Assembly (NCBI GenBank): GCA_030549335.1
Contig: CM060188.1
Location: 5,518,001 to 5,582,000 of the forward strand
DNA: 64,000 nt
From: Pontederia crassipes
Taxonomy: Eukaryota > Streptophyta > Magnoliopsida > Commelinales > Pontederiaceae
Reading direction: 5' to 3'
Shown: positions 17,561 through 30,411 of the stretch, one piece after another
How positions within the stretch are numbered: position 1 is the first letter of the stretch
Layout: each line of letters starts with the position of its first letter
Position numbers and translations under genes: made by a program
The notes under the pieces: generated by a model
Seen by the model: the letters and a program-made list of their open reading frames with translations, nothing else
What the model was told of the DNA's origin: nothing
Database searches by the model: none

Positions 17561-18770
17561 TTATTCCTATAGCATAATAAATTTATGAACTAACTTGTCC
17601 TTCTCATGTCTTCTATTCATTATAGCTTTTGTTGTCTTAATAGCTTTACATTTATTTTTTGTTGTGTCTTTGTTTCCATTATATGTTTCTCACTTCTCAC
17701 AACTTTAATATCTTCATTTTTCTCATTCGTTCCTGCCATGATCTTCCGTATGCATTTAAAACATAATGGGCTTGTCCTCAAAATTTTACCCAAACAACCA
17801 TTTTATTACTCATGAACCCACTTGTAATGATGACAAAAATAGAACTTTGGGGTGGGGGTGGGGGTGGGGGTGGGGGGGAGGGGGGGGGGGGTCGATGGAA
17901 GAAGTCAATTTTATTCTCTATGTATGGACACACCCTTGTGTCAAATGAAAAATAACTTGTATTCCATCATTTTAGACAAATATGATAACCCGCAAAACAT
18001 GCTTCCAATTAAACATGTTTTGGATGTCGTAAATGTGTTTGGAAGTTGAATGACTATTCATAAAATGGAAATTATTACCCATTGTCTTATTTAATAAGAA
18101 AAATATGTGTTTGGATGATAGGAAATAAGGTAAAAAATGTTGAATATGATATAAATGAAAAGAATAATTATCCATCATATTAGAAAATACAATTAATCTT
18201 AATTTTTCAGATTTAAATGTATAAGAAATAGTTTAGTGGATAGTTAATCATTCTCGTTTTTTCATCTGATTGGAGAATAAAATTATTTATTCTCATATTA
18301 TTCTTCCAAATACTCTTATTATGTGAGTGTGGGAACATCCTTGCTCTCAGCAGGTTAGGAAATGAGGACACTCGTGTGATTAAAATAAATTTGTTCATGA
18401 TTTTTTTTGCACGCGAAGTGTGAAACATCATTAAAATAGAATTATCTTTGCCATTTTTAAAAATAATATAAAATAAAAGTTAAATAATCCTTTTTAACAT
18501 CAACACAATAATATAATTAATCTTACAAACGAGGAAAAAATATATTTTTGTATTTTTTATTTTTTTTCCTATTATATCTTATTGTTTTAAAATAATTATA
18601 TATTATTTTAACAAAATTTACTATTTATAATAAAACATTTCTAGATATAAAATGATATTTCTAAATTTTATTCTCTTCAAGATAAATATGATCTAAAATA
18701 AGAATATATGTAGTATAAAAATACAATATTTTACTATTTTATTATCCCTCGTGTTTAATTATTTGTATGT
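17561..18770. other. AT-rich spacer with a GGGGTG microsatellite
   Basis: No gene is seen. The notable item is a short G-rich run at about 17850-17891. A segment at about 18030-18190 has AATGTGTTTGGA-type sequence of the kind found at MITE ends, but no pair of terminal repeats could be fixed. Confidence 0.5.
17850..17891 (+). repeat. (GGGGTG)n microsatellite, G-quadruplex candidate
   Basis: Four tandem GGGGTG-type units followed by a nearly pure G-run. Multiple runs of at least four G separated by one base fit the G-quadruplex pattern. No gene overlaps it. Confidence 0.85.
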
Positions 18771-18774
18771 CTTT

Positions 18775-18976
18775 TCGGGATGGTATATTCTTAAAAATCC
18801 CAACACATATTTTTGAATGAGAATCACAAAAAAAACTCATAATGAATCATATGTTATATTTGAAATCCTTTATAATTATCTTGATTTTGGCCAAAATTAT
18901 GGTTGCCCTAACAAATTCATAATTAACACGACACCTTCTATTCAGTTTTGGCGTATGGTTTCCTTCCACAATTATT
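18775..18976. repeat. Diverged repeat, copy A (related to 26655-26880)
   Basis: A block of about 200 bp with ordered matches to 26655-26880: a TATTCTTAAAAAT-like start, TTTTGAATGAGAAT versus TTTTTAATGAGAAT, ACTCATAATGAATCAT versus ACTCATAACGAAATCAT, then ACCTTCTATTCAGTTTTG versus ACCTTCTAATTAGTTTTG. It directly abuts the LTR end at 18977-19100, so it may be part of a longer LTR. The boundary is unresolved. Confidence 0.5.
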
Positions 18977-19100
18977 TCTCCATTTTAGTTAATTAATCAA
19001 AGTCATATCTTTTGTCAAAATATTACACACGTAAGTCATGTCCCTTATCGTCCCCAAAGTATATTTGGCCACGTGGCGGGATGCATTTTGGGGTGTTACA
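18977..19100 (+). repeat. 3' end of the 5' LTR
   Basis: About 124 bp ending in GTTACA that matches 25502-25626 at roughly 75-80 percent by eye. Shared runs include GTCAAAATATT, AAGTCATGTCCC and GCCACGTG. It is followed two bases later by the primer-binding site. The 5' part of this LTR is not recognised, so its start is unknown. Confidence 0.75.
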
Positions 19101-19102
19101 GT

Positions 19103-19114
19103 TTGATATCAGAG
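19103..19114 (+). other. Probable primer-binding site (tRNA-iMet type)
   Basis: TTGATATCAGAG directly after the 5' LTR closely resembles TGGTATCAGAGC, the usual plant retrotransposon primer-binding site complementary to the 3' end of initiator tRNA-Met. Two substitutions are consistent with the age of the element. Confidence 0.7.
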
Positions 19115-22100
19115 TATAAAGTCATAACATTCTTATGTTCAGAAATGTTAAGTATGTTTAATTATTTATGTGCAAAGAGCCACGAGTAGTCGCCTTGCCA
19201 ATCGATGCCAAGTCAAGTAAGAAAGTTATGTTTTATGATTTACATATTTTATTAAATTTTTCTATGATGTGTAATATTGTAGATGCCTCCACGACACACT
19301 ACCACTGGTAGAGGTCGTAGCCGCGGTGGACCTAACCAATGTCGAACAAGAAGGGACGGATTAGAATAAAGTTTAATTTGGACAACCTTCATTGATACAT
19401 ACACCACCGGTCTAGCCTCCACTGATGCAGCCCCACGAGTCGAGCCTCCACATCTGCAAACACGGAGCAGCCTCCACCAATGCAGCCCCCACCAGTTGAG
19501 CCTCCACTGATCCAGCCTCCATCAATGCAGTCTTTGCGAGTGCAACCTCCATTGGGGCACCCTTAGCCGATGCAGCCTCCGATTGTGCAGTTCATACCAG
19601 CGCCACCACATGACACCATACCAAAATTCATGAAATTATATCCGCCACAATTTGACGACACATGTGATTTCGATAAGGCGAAGAGGTGGATCATTAGTAA
19701 TGATGAAAATTTTCTTAGTGGTGCATTGTGGGGAGGACCGAAGAGTCTTGTACGCCACTAATCATCTAGGTGGTAAGGCCCTTAATAAGTGGAGAAGTAC
19801 CAAAGCAACGAGGTTTGAAAATCATAACGTAATTCTCTGGAATAGTTTTTACAAAATGTTCTAGGAACACTATTTTCCAAAGTATGAACATATTTAGAAA
19901 CAATGGGAGTTTCTACAGCTTAATTAGGGGCAGAAGATTGTTGCTGAGTACCACAATCATTTCATAAAATTTAGAAAGGTATAATACCATGCGCCTGAGT
20001 GAAAAGCAGGTGTCAGACCAATTTGCCCAATATCTAAATGCCACCATTAGGTCCAAGACTTTATCGGGTAAATTATAGAATCTGAAAGAAGCAGTCGAGC
20101 TAGCTACTACCATGGAGCGAGACCACTTAAGAGAATTGGAAGAACAAAAAGGGAAGACCCCTACACAAACCCTTAAGCATGGTCAACATAAGTGGAATGA
20201 CAAGCGTTTAAATCGAAAGGACCATCGATGTGACAATTAGGCCATACGAGTCTTGCAACACTTCATGCCAGCCACCACAATAGCAACAACCCTATCATCA
20301 TGTGAGAAGTAAATTACATAAATAATTATAATTATGAAATGATGATGACTAATGAATAAATAATTTCAACATCAACAGCAACAGACACCATAGTAGCCCC
20401 AACAAAGTAATAGAGCCTACCAACACTGTGAAAGGTTTCATCCAAGAGAATGCCGACGGAGAACATGTGTTTGTATTCACTATGGCCAGCATGGTCATTT
20501 TATCCGTGATTGTCCTAATAATGGAGGAACAAGCTCAGTGTGGCGCCGAAGGTGCTAATATTTTGGTACGAGGTAGAGTGTATAATATGCAGATGGATAC
20601 TACGTCAACTCACGCCGATGTCATGAGAGGTACTTTACCTATAACAGGCACGCCTACTACGATTCGAGTGTATCACATTCATTTATTTCTCAAGATTGTA
20701 CTACTATTTTGAATTTGCCTTTACACGATATGACATGCTTCATGAGTGTGGAAAACCCTATGGGTACTCTATGCACCACAAAATACATTCCAGAAATAAA
20801 AGTGACGACGATGGCAAGAATTTCTTTGTATATCTAATCGTGATTTTCATGACAGACTACGATGCCATATTTGATATGGACTGACTGTTATACCATGATG
20901 TCGTAGTAGTATGCAAACAAAAAAAATTTATCATTGATACTCAAGACAAAACGAAGGCCACAGTGAAGGGCAATATCGGTAAGGAAGACAAAGTGATCAT
21001 TTCTGCCACAAAGGCACATAAGATGTTGCATAAGGCTATATAACTAGTACAGTGAAGATAGATGCTCCAGTTTCAAACCCACAGCAGATGGACATAGTTA
21101 GAGACTTTTCAGACGTCTTTCCAGAATACGTTATTGGATTGCCACCACGATGAGAGATCAATTTTCGCATCGACCTCTATTCGAGCACTGCACCTATCTC
21201 CAAAACTTCATCCTAATTGGCTCCAATAGAAATGCAATAGATTAAAAAACTTTTAAATAAGGAGTTTATCAGACCTAGTGTTTACCATGGAGCGCACCAA
21301 TACTCTTCATGAAGAAAAAGGATGACTCCCTCGGATTATGTATAGATTATAGAATGCTGAACAATGTCACAATGAAGAATAAGTACCCGCTGCTATGTAT
21401 TGATGATTTATTTAATCAACTATCCAAGGCTTATGTGTTCTCCAAGATAGACTTGTAGAGTGGTTATCATCAGCTACGAGTCGCAGAAGAAGACATCTCG
21501 AATACTACTTTTCGGTCGAGATATGGGCATTATGAGTTCTTGGTGATGTCTTTTGCACTGACGAATGTACCTGCATCATTCATGGATTTGATGAATCGAG
21601 TGTTCAAACCTTATTTGAATCAGTTTGTTATCATTTTTGTTGATAACATATTGATCTATTCGAGCAGCATAGAGAACATCTCAAGATCGTATTGGAGACA
21701 CTGAGGAAGTACAAACTCTATGCAAAGATGTCAAAATGTGAATTCTGACTGAAAGAAATTATGTTCCTTGGACACATTGTTTCCAACAAGGGTATTTCTG
21801 TTGATCCAGTAAAAGTAGAGGCAGTGACAAACTGGACTCGACCAAGGAATGTCATTGAGATACGCAATTTTTTTGGATTGGTCGGACAGGCGATTCAAAA
21901 AGGACTTCTAAAAAATAACCTCCTTAATGACTAGATCGACTACTCACCATCAATTCCAACAGTGGTGGGTATATGGTGTATAGTGATGCCTACGACACAT
22001 GATTGAGATATGTACTGATGCAACATGATAACGAAATTGCACACACATCAAGACAATTGAAGAAGCACGAGGTGAACTACCCGACACATGATTTGAAGTT

Positions 22101-22872
22101 AGCAATAGTGGTATTTGCTTTAAAAATACGGAGACACTATTTGTACGAAAGAGGAGTTCGAGGTGTTCACCGATCACAAGAGTCTAAGTATGTCTTCTCT
22201 TAGCAAGATTTAAACACGAGGCAGCACATGTGGATGAAGTTTTTGAAAAACTATAAGTTCATCATTAACAATCATTGATGCATTGAGTAGTGAGTGGAAT
22301 GACTCATTAACATTTATAAGGCTCCGAGTGTTTGAGACGACTGAAGAACTCAATATGTGGAATCGAGATAAATGGAGCTACATTGATGATGCATCGTTAA
22401 ACTTGATTGTCATAATCATCAAGGTACAACCAGAGGATGCAGAATATGTCAAGATGGTCGGTAGGTGTGAGAAAGAGATTGAGGACTTTATGATATGAGT
22501 GGATCCCTAATGATGCTGAGCTCAAGAGAGAAGTGATGGACAAGTGCGACAAGTCCGAATTTGCCATCCATCCAGGCAGCATGAAAATGTACAATGATAT
22601 ACAACGAAGTTTTTGGTGACATGATATGAAGCGAGAGATCGATGAATATGTCTCTAAGTGTATGAGCAAGTGAAGATGGAGCATGAGAGGACATATGTCA
22701 TCCTTAAGAATCCTGAGATGGAAATGGGAAGACATTTCCATAGATTTCATATCATGTCTACACCTTACACAAAAAATACCTATTTGGGCAGCGGTCGATC
22801 GATTGACAAAATTTGCACACTTTATATTGATCAAATGGAGACAGTTAATCGAAAGGTTGATGGTTACATATG

Positions 22873-23310
22873 TAGGGCTGTTCACATGTCGAGTTTGACC
22901 CGAACCGTCCAATTTTGATCGAGCGGGGTCGGCTCAGCCCACTTTGGAGGCTTGGATCCGTTCGGATTGGATTGGATTGGGTCGGGTGGTCAGGTTGTTC
23001 AACCATCATTTTTTTCTTTTTTTTAAAAAAATTCTTACTTTTATATTATTGAATATAAAAAATAGTATATAATACCTATTTAAAAATCACGAAATAATTT
23101 GTTGAACATTTATATATTATTTTACACATTTAGAATATTTTATTTTAATATATTTATATAAAATATAAGCTCAAAATTTTAAAAAATTAAAAATGTTGAA
23201 TCTTCGAGTGGGGTCGGTCGACTCGGATCGAAAAATTTTGACCTATATCCAATTTGACATGGGTCGGGTCATTAGGATTACGGGTCGAGTCGGCCTGCAG
23301 AACACCCCTA
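22873..23310. mobile_element. hAT-type MITE inserted in the retrotransposon integrase, perfect 8-bp TSD
   Basis: The element is 438 bp. It begins TAGGGCTGTTC and ends GAACACCCCTA, giving 11-bp terminal inverted repeats with one mismatch. It is flanked on both sides by TACATATG (22865-22872 and 23311-23318), an 8-bp target duplication typical of hAT transposons. GGGTCGG/CCGACC-like motifs are repeated near both ends and the centre is AT-rich. It encodes nothing. Removing the element and one TSD rejoins the integrase reading (VTYV...QKVIILHGIPV), so the insertion came after the retrotransposon. Confidence 0.93.
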
Positions 23311-23535
23311 TACATATGTTCAAAAGGTTATCATATTGCATGGTATTCCAGTTTTCATAGTGTCATATCGAGATTCTCGCTTTCCATCTAGATTTTGGAG
23401 GAGTCTACAGAATGCTTTCGGGACAAGACTGAACTATGATACGACGTTCCATCCTCAGACAAATGATCAATCAGAGAGAACTGTCAAGACTGTAGAAGAT
23501 ATACCAAGGGCATGCGCTTTAGACTGGCATGACAA

Positions 23536-23640
23536 TTGGGGCCCTTACGATTTTTTTTTTCTGGTGGGGCCCTAATTTTAGTGGATGGATTTTAATTTAT
23601 TAAAAACCATCATAAATCATATTCGGACCTCTAATTTTTT
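23536..23640. repeat. Dispersed repeat, copy B (related to 7369-7480)
   Basis: Begins GGGGCCCTTACG, followed by a T-tract, GGGGCCCTA, TTAGTGG and TTAATTTATTAAA, in the same order as the copy at 7369. It interrupts the end of the integrase reading right after ALDWHDNWGP, so it was probably inserted into the retrotransposon. Confidence 0.45.
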
Positions 23641-23703
23641 ATTTTTTTGAGTCGGATAGATTTTTCAGATTGGTCGAGTTTTTCTTACACCCCTACTCAT
23701 TCT

Positions 23704-25626
23704 TGTAACAACCCTACTACTCTCTTAAAAGTAAAACCATCATATCTAAATGAGAACGTAATTTTTCTCTATTTCTAATTGGTACATCACGGTGTTAGAA
23801 GAGGAGGAAAGACGTGAAGGGGAGGGATGTGGAGGTCGAAAAAGACGCGCGTCGATAGTGACATGAGATCTTCCTTCAAAGGTGCGAAAAAATCCTGTAG
23901 ATATACAAATATCTCTTGTCTTGAAGACTACGATTTTGAAGATCGAACGATTATAGATCGTGCGACTGTTTGCTATATTTATTTCCTTGATCAGAGACTT
24001 AATGATCAACTAATGTTCGTACAAAAGTTCTTTATCAATATGCGATCATGGATTGTATTTATTCCCTCACAATTGACTAATGCCTTTCATCAATTCGTCT
24101 GTCGATTGGTTCACCACCATTTAGTTATATTTTTGGTTAATAGCTATACGAACATGGATCATGACGAATAGTTGTGGATTCACTGACCATTTTTATTTCT
24201 ATCATCTTACCTAATATCATTTTAAAAGTTTAATTCATGTACAACACTTTCCTTGAATTTCTCATGAATGAATAGGAGTATTCATATTCATGTCTCGATT
24301 GCATCTATGCATTAAAATACCAACGTCATCTCCATACGTGAAAAGAAAGAAAATGCCGTCATGGGCATCTTGGGTGCAAAGCCAACTAATTCTCTCTTCA
24401 CGCCTGCTTTGATGTTAATCACATGTCAAGGGTGTAAAAATGCACTCATATGGAAGATTCATTAAATGCATCAATCTTGTTTATATGTCACAAACAGCCA
24501 TGATGTGCTTTCATGCATGATCTTCGCGTGCATTGGACTACGACTAAAGTGCCACGTGATACTGTAGCTGCAATCCCATGTTATATAATCTTGTAATTTA
24601 TCTATTCATAATTTTAATTATCTGCCCTCTTAATTATTTATCCATCTCGTTATTGTGTCACATTATAATTGCACTCCTATTATTATATCTTTACTTGCGT
24701 GAATCTTATCATATCATGACTTTTTCATCTCAATTCAAATGTTCTTATATCTTGTGATTTATAACCTTTGATTTAACCATAAAATAATTAAGATAAAAAA
24801 TGAAAATACTAAATAGAGAGCTCTTATATTTTGTTGATGACTGTCAACCTAGCCAAAAGAGAATTGAAAGATACTCCATCGGTCCATTTTAGAGAGTAGA
24901 AAACACTCCACCCTGATCACGAGAAAGTCGAAAGATACTTCACCGGTCAATCTTTTAAGGAGTTGAAAGACATTCCAAAATAAGTGTAACATAATGAAAA
25001 TAAAAAGATGATGTATGATCTTTTATAATGATGATTATGCTATTCTTCTTGTTACACTTATCATGTTATTGTCATTTATGCAATGATAGCCCTACTCCAT
25101 GTATATCGATCACGACGTTATCGGATTATATCCACATGATTACCATGATGATGCTGTCATTTATTATTATGTTCATTTCATTATCTTTATGATATTATCA
25201 CTTCTTATATGTCCACATATTATTTTGTAATGGGCGTCAAAGCTCGTAGGGAGATTCATCTCCCTTGTGTATTAAATGTCACATGTAACAACCTGTCACA
25301 GTAAAAAGATGATGGCTCAAGCGACAGATTGAGCTCGTGATGATCTTTGTACATTAAATCGAGTCTCTTTAGCTATCTTTTAATTTGTATTGAGTTGTAT
25401 TTATCTTATGCAAACTATCATTTTTATATTATTTAAGACTCAGTTATGTCATTTTGTTAAAATCTTCGCGCTCATTTTTATTATGTCTCTTTTCAATCAT
25501 GTCTCCATTTTACTTGACCAATCAAAATCATATTTTTGGTCAAAATATTGTACACATAAGTCATGTCCCATATCGTCATCGGAGTGTATTCAGCCACGTG
25601 ACGCGGTACATTTTGGAGGCGTTACA
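23704..25626 (+). repeat. Candidate 3' LTR region, start uncertain
   Basis: The right end at 25626 (GTTACA) is supported by its match to the 5' LTR end. Two left ends are possible, both TGTAACAACC: one at 23704, giving 1923 bp, and one at 25284, giving 343 bp. Either would form TGTAAC...GTTACA termini. No polypurine tract is obvious before either. Inside, a roughly 63-bp unit containing GAAAGATACT-C-CGGTC is repeated twice at about 24865-24980. Confidence 0.5.
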
Positions 25627-25666
25627 GTTTCGTGTTATGTGACAGATTATTTTCGATGGATGGAAT

Positions 25667-26167
25667 TAGGGATGTTTACGGGTCGAGTTGGATCCGACCC
25701 ATGAACAAATCCGACTCGACCCGATCAAATTTGGTCAGGTTGAGTCAAGGCCCTTGGGGGCAGAAAATCTAGCCCAACCCGATCCGGTTCGGGTCGGGTG
25801 GTTGGATCACCCAACAACTCTTTTTTCTTTTTTTAAAAAAATTGTTGCCTTACTTTTTATATTTATTTTAATATAAAAAGTTAATTAAGCATTGTTTTAA
25901 TAATTAAAATGTTTTATTTTAAATTTTTTCCATTTTAAATCAACTATATGACTAAAAAATAAAAAAGTAAAAAAAATTTAAAAAAAATTCGGGTCATCGG
26001 GATGGGTCAGGTCGACTCGGTTGAAATTTCGCAACCCATACCCGATCCAAACCCCCCATCGGGTTGGGTTCGGATCGGATCCGGCCCGACCAAGACTCGA
26101 CCCGACCCAAATTAGATCGGGTCGAGTCGGGTTGTCAGGTTCACCGGGTTGTTGGTGAACACCCCTA
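25667..26167. mobile_element. hAT-type MITE, sister of the one at 22873, perfect 8-bp TSD
   Basis: The element is 501 bp. It begins TAGGGATGTTTAC and ends GTGAACACCCCTA, with inverted ends that differ at two of 13 positions. It is flanked by GATGGAAT on both sides (25659-25666 and 26168-26175). Near the ends it has repeated GGGTCGGG/CCCGACCC-like motifs and the centre is AT-rich, as in the copy at 22873. It lies 40 bp beyond the retrotransposon's right LTR end and encodes no protein. Confidence 0.93.
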
Positions 26168-26175
26168 GATGGAAT

Positions 26176-29100
26176 CTTATCACATTATTTTGCTATCTAA
26201 AAACTTTGAATGCATTTTTGTTTTTTTTTCTCCTTGATTTTCATGAATATTTCCAACAATTATTGTCCTAATAAGTCGTTGCTAACTATGATGTACTTTT
26301 TCATATTACATTATGATGCACAATTAAAAAAATGTATTGCAAATCAATAAAAGAGTTACAATTCAATAATTTTATTTCTCAATTAAAGAAACAAAATGTA
26401 ATTATTTGCATCATTTAAGGCTTTGCATAAAAAATTACATATTTTCTTATAATTATTCTGATTGCTACAAGCCACCAAGGATTAAATTATTGAACATGGA
26501 CGCCCCTTCTTGATGTAAAAAAAAAAACATTTCTAGTTTAATTAGATCGAAACTTGAAATATAAATTATTTAAACATGTATATAGATATCCAAATTTTTG
26601 TTGTTTTAAAAATTGCATTATACAATAAAAAAGCTGCCTAACTATGGCTACGAATGATCATTGGGACATATGGTACGTTCTATTAAAAATTCTAACATGT
26701 ATTTTTTAATGAGAATAAAAATATATAGCTAAACTCATAACGAAATCATGGATTATGTTTATGTATACAATTATATTAATCTTCACCATAGATTATGATT
26801 ACCATAATGAATTCATCATTAGCCTATTAGAATACCTTCTAATTAGTTTTGACAATAGTCTTCTTCCATTATTCACACACATGTAAAATATAACATAAAT
26901 ATAAATTATTGATAATATACATATTAAATGCCATTAAAGATTTTAATTCGTGCCCTATTCGCCAGGTTTCGACTCCCATTTTGACATCTGATATTACATG
27001 AAGTGGAAAAAATGTTTTTTCTTAAGCAAAGAATATAATGGATGGAATCTTAATACTAGATTATTGATGAATAGCGTTTTGATCGAATAAAAAAGTTAGT
27101 ATAAATGATTGGTAAATATTATTTAAAAGTAATGTTTAAAAGTTTCAATACAAAACGCTATAAACTATTTCCACCATCTTATAGAGTATAGTGGTAATGA
27201 TTTCACATTTTTTTTCCTTTTCATATTCTCATTTTTTAAATAAAAAATATATTCAATTGTTAAACATTGTCCATTATTCTAATATATGTCATATTTAATT
27301 TTATTTATCTGAATAAGTTTTTATTTTAAATTAATCAATATCTTATATTAAAATAAATTCTTAAACAATATTATTATTTAAAATAAAATTTTATCGAATG
27401 TGATGCCCAGAAGAATGCTTTAAATTATATCCTAACCCTCGTTTTATGCCATTGTATAAGTATATATTAATCTAACCACTATGTTTACCAAGAAATTTTT
27501 ATTACATTCATAAACAAATCGCATTCGCTATATGCTAATAGTCATTCTCTAATCGGATCGTTATCCTCTAATTAAATTACGATATTCTAATTGAATTGCT
27601 AACTTTGCTAACGAGGGACTAAGTCCTTGCTAATTATTTTTCTAAATTGTAGGTTATTTCAATAAATGTTTTATATTCAGCATATGTGAAAAAGTAAAAG
27701 GTTCGAAATAATATTTAATTAGTTAAATTAAGTTATTTAATTATTTTTCCTTTTATTTATAAAATAACAAACTTTTACTATAAGGGTTTATTTTTCTATT
27801 TTTCGAGAAAGTTGTAATTGCCCAAAATTAACAATTGGGACTTTAGTTTAAATGACACCATGAATTTGTTTTCAGAAGCTATAGCACTATTTGGAATGCA
27901 AAAAAAAAAAAGTAGAATTTTGAGTAACGCAATCAATTTGTTATTACAAGCACTACATTTTGAATTTTGAATATAAAACACTACAAGTTACTCCCACTAA
28001 TTATAAAATATAAAGATAATGGTTTCATATTTTATTTCCATTTTTTTCTAAAATAAGAAATTGTTTAATTATTGAACATCATATATTATTTGTTTTAATA
28101 TATTACATCTTTAATTTTATTTGCAATCAAAATGAATATTTTTATATTAAAATAGTATTTTTAAAATATTATTATTCATAATAAAATAATATAAATAAAT
28201 TATTATGAATATAATGTATATAAAAAATATCATAATTTATAACTTATGTCTATTTTTATCATCGTATATAATATACCGATTTAACCAATATATTTAATTA
28301 ATCGATAATTTAGATCATCACTTAAATTGATTACTATTATTTAAATTGTCGAGAATATCATATTATAATGTTTGACAAGCATTGGTAATATAAATTATGG
28401 CTAAAATAATTAGAGAGCAAATTACCAAAATACTCCTAAAATAGTTAGAGAGCAAATTATTTTACACGTTCATTATATAGTATCCTAAATAAATAAAACA
28501 AAAAAATAGATAAGTGAATATAGATAAAATAAGATGAGTGAAAAATAATAGTTATTTATAAAATATTCAAATAATAAAAGAAATGTAGTTAAGTGATATT
28601 TATTTATTAAAATTTTATTAAATAAATTTATTTGTCAAAATATATATCAAGCAACTGATAATCTAGAAAGTCATATCCATTGCTTGCCATCTAGATCATA
28701 TGTGAGGTGGTAATTGAGCATGACAACCAAATGAAATAATGTGGTGAGTCCTGAAAATTTTTGATAATATAATCGGTAATCTATCTAAATTATCTCGTAC
28801 AAAAAAAAAATTGATCTAGAGTCGCCATGTTGATCAGGAATTTATCCTTTACCACTCCCTATCCTTTAATAACCACTAAGTTTGGCAAACAATCCTTAAT
28901 CATGATTTTAATTATTATTTTGAATGTTATATTAGGGATAAATTAGAGTGATTAATAAAATCCCATAACTGAACGTACTAAAATAATGTATCTTAAATCT
29001 ATGGCTGTTGTTATCATTGTTTGATTTTATTTAACCATTAAAATCTTGAAAGATTTTTATTTGTTTTAACGTCACATAAACTTTAGATAAAAAAAATAGG

Positions 29101-30411
29101 TCAATAGATTAAATCCCTTGACTGGAATGTAAAATCAAATATCATTGTAACTGAAAATATATCACCAAAATCTGATTGCAAAAGATATCATGAAATATAT
29201 GGAAAAAACATATGTAAGTCAGGAGATAAAATTGTGTTATCCAAGTGCGCAGCATTATCCTACTCATCAAGTTATTTATAGTTCAAATATATATAAAAAA
29301 TTGCAATATAATGCAACTAAGTGAAATTTAGGTAGGATTATTATTAATTTTAAATTAAACTATACTATTATTCTAGGATATATATTTGAATTATATAATT
29401 ATTGGAGTTGGTGAATACTTCAGGATCCTTTGTTTCTCACATCGAGTTCATCCACGTGAGCTTAGAGGAATCTGATTATTACTCAATTACTTGTGCTGCC
29501 GACGTACGAATAAAATGGAGGGTTCGGGGGCATCGCCCTCCGAAGACAGTCCCGTTGTGTTTAGTCGGCCCGTGTGATTCGAATTAGATTTTTTTTCTAT
29601 TTTGTACGAGTTTTGAATCCGTTTGGAATAGACTTATTTATAACTTATTTTCAAATGTAATATGTGTGGCGACTGTAAATCAAAAGATATACTAGAACAT
29701 CTTAGCATGACTCTAATTTTTTTGTAATCTCTTTGCGATCTTCTATTATTGTTCTCGAATTTTTTCATCAATAATTAAAATTAGAATTTGAAATACAGTA
29801 GAATTATTATTATTATCAATTAAATATTAGTTTGGCATAAGACGAGAATAAAACTTTATTCCTTCGCCAAACACTCCACTTATTCTCAACTAACGAGGAG
29901 GGGAAATTTTGAGTTTTAAAAAAATTATTTATTCTTGCAATACTCCAATTTTTTATAAATTAATTATTAGTTTAATTTTATCAATTTTATTCTATAAATA
30001 GTGTTGAGATGCCAAACAATGACACGACGTGGTGACGTAATGCCATTTAAACATTAAACTTTGATTTTAGGATAATGTAGAGCACCCTACTCTACATATA
30101 CGTAGGTAATTTATTTCTTGCATTTAATTATTTCAATAACTATAATTTATTATTAATTAAATTATATACTTTTTAGATGAAATTATATATATATTTATTG
30201 TGATAATTTGATAATAAAAAATAGCATTTAAGATTAAATAAATATTATTCATATTTGCTAAAATAACTCAATCACGATTATCCAATAATTACATAATCGT
30301 GATTTTTTATCATATTTACTATCTAACATATATTTAAAATTAATGTATAATAATTTATTAAATAAACTCATTTTACGTGAAATATTCTACGCAGATATAT
30401 TTTTTCTATTG
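26176..30411. other. AT-rich intergenic region, no gene seen
   Basis: About 4 kb of strongly AT-rich sequence with no supportable gene. It holds the diverged repeat copy at 26655-26880 and otherwise only low-complexity AT sequence. A short frame at 29402-29587 is somewhat less AT-rich but shows no recognisable protein. Confidence 0.55.
26655..26880. repeat. Diverged repeat, copy B (related to 18775-18976)
   Basis: Ordered block matches to 18775-18976, including TTTTTAATGAGAAT, ACTCATAACGAAATCAT, AATTCATCATTAGC and ACCTTCTAATTAGTTTTG. Divergence is high. It could be an old LTR fragment or a MITE copy. Confidence 0.5.

Larger units (their letters stand above)
18977..25626 (+). mobile_element. 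Decayed Ty3/gypsy LTR retrotransposon with nested MITE
   Basis: The plus strand carries a full-order but multiply broken Ty3/gypsy polyprotein between two related LTR ends. Gag starts at ATG 19283 (MPPRHTTTGRGRSRGG). A KFMKLYPPQFDDT core lies near 19625 and a CCHC zinc knuckle near 20472-20513, whose second Cys is Tyr. A protease-like region spans about 20570-20930. RT at about 21130-21870 has [15 protein letters not shown] and FVDN (in place of YVDD) at 21636-21647. RNase H spans about 21960-22260 ([16 protein letters not shown], the latter across a frameshift). Integrase spans about 22535-23570 (HPGSMKMY, VDRLTK, HPQTNDQSERT). In-frame stops and frameshifts occur in every domain. A hAT MITE sits inside integrase. 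The element is old and cannot move on its own. Confidence 0.85.

Noticed and set aside
29402-29587. 61-aa frame of less AT-rich sequence
   Set aside because: No recognisable protein, no intron or neighbour evidence.
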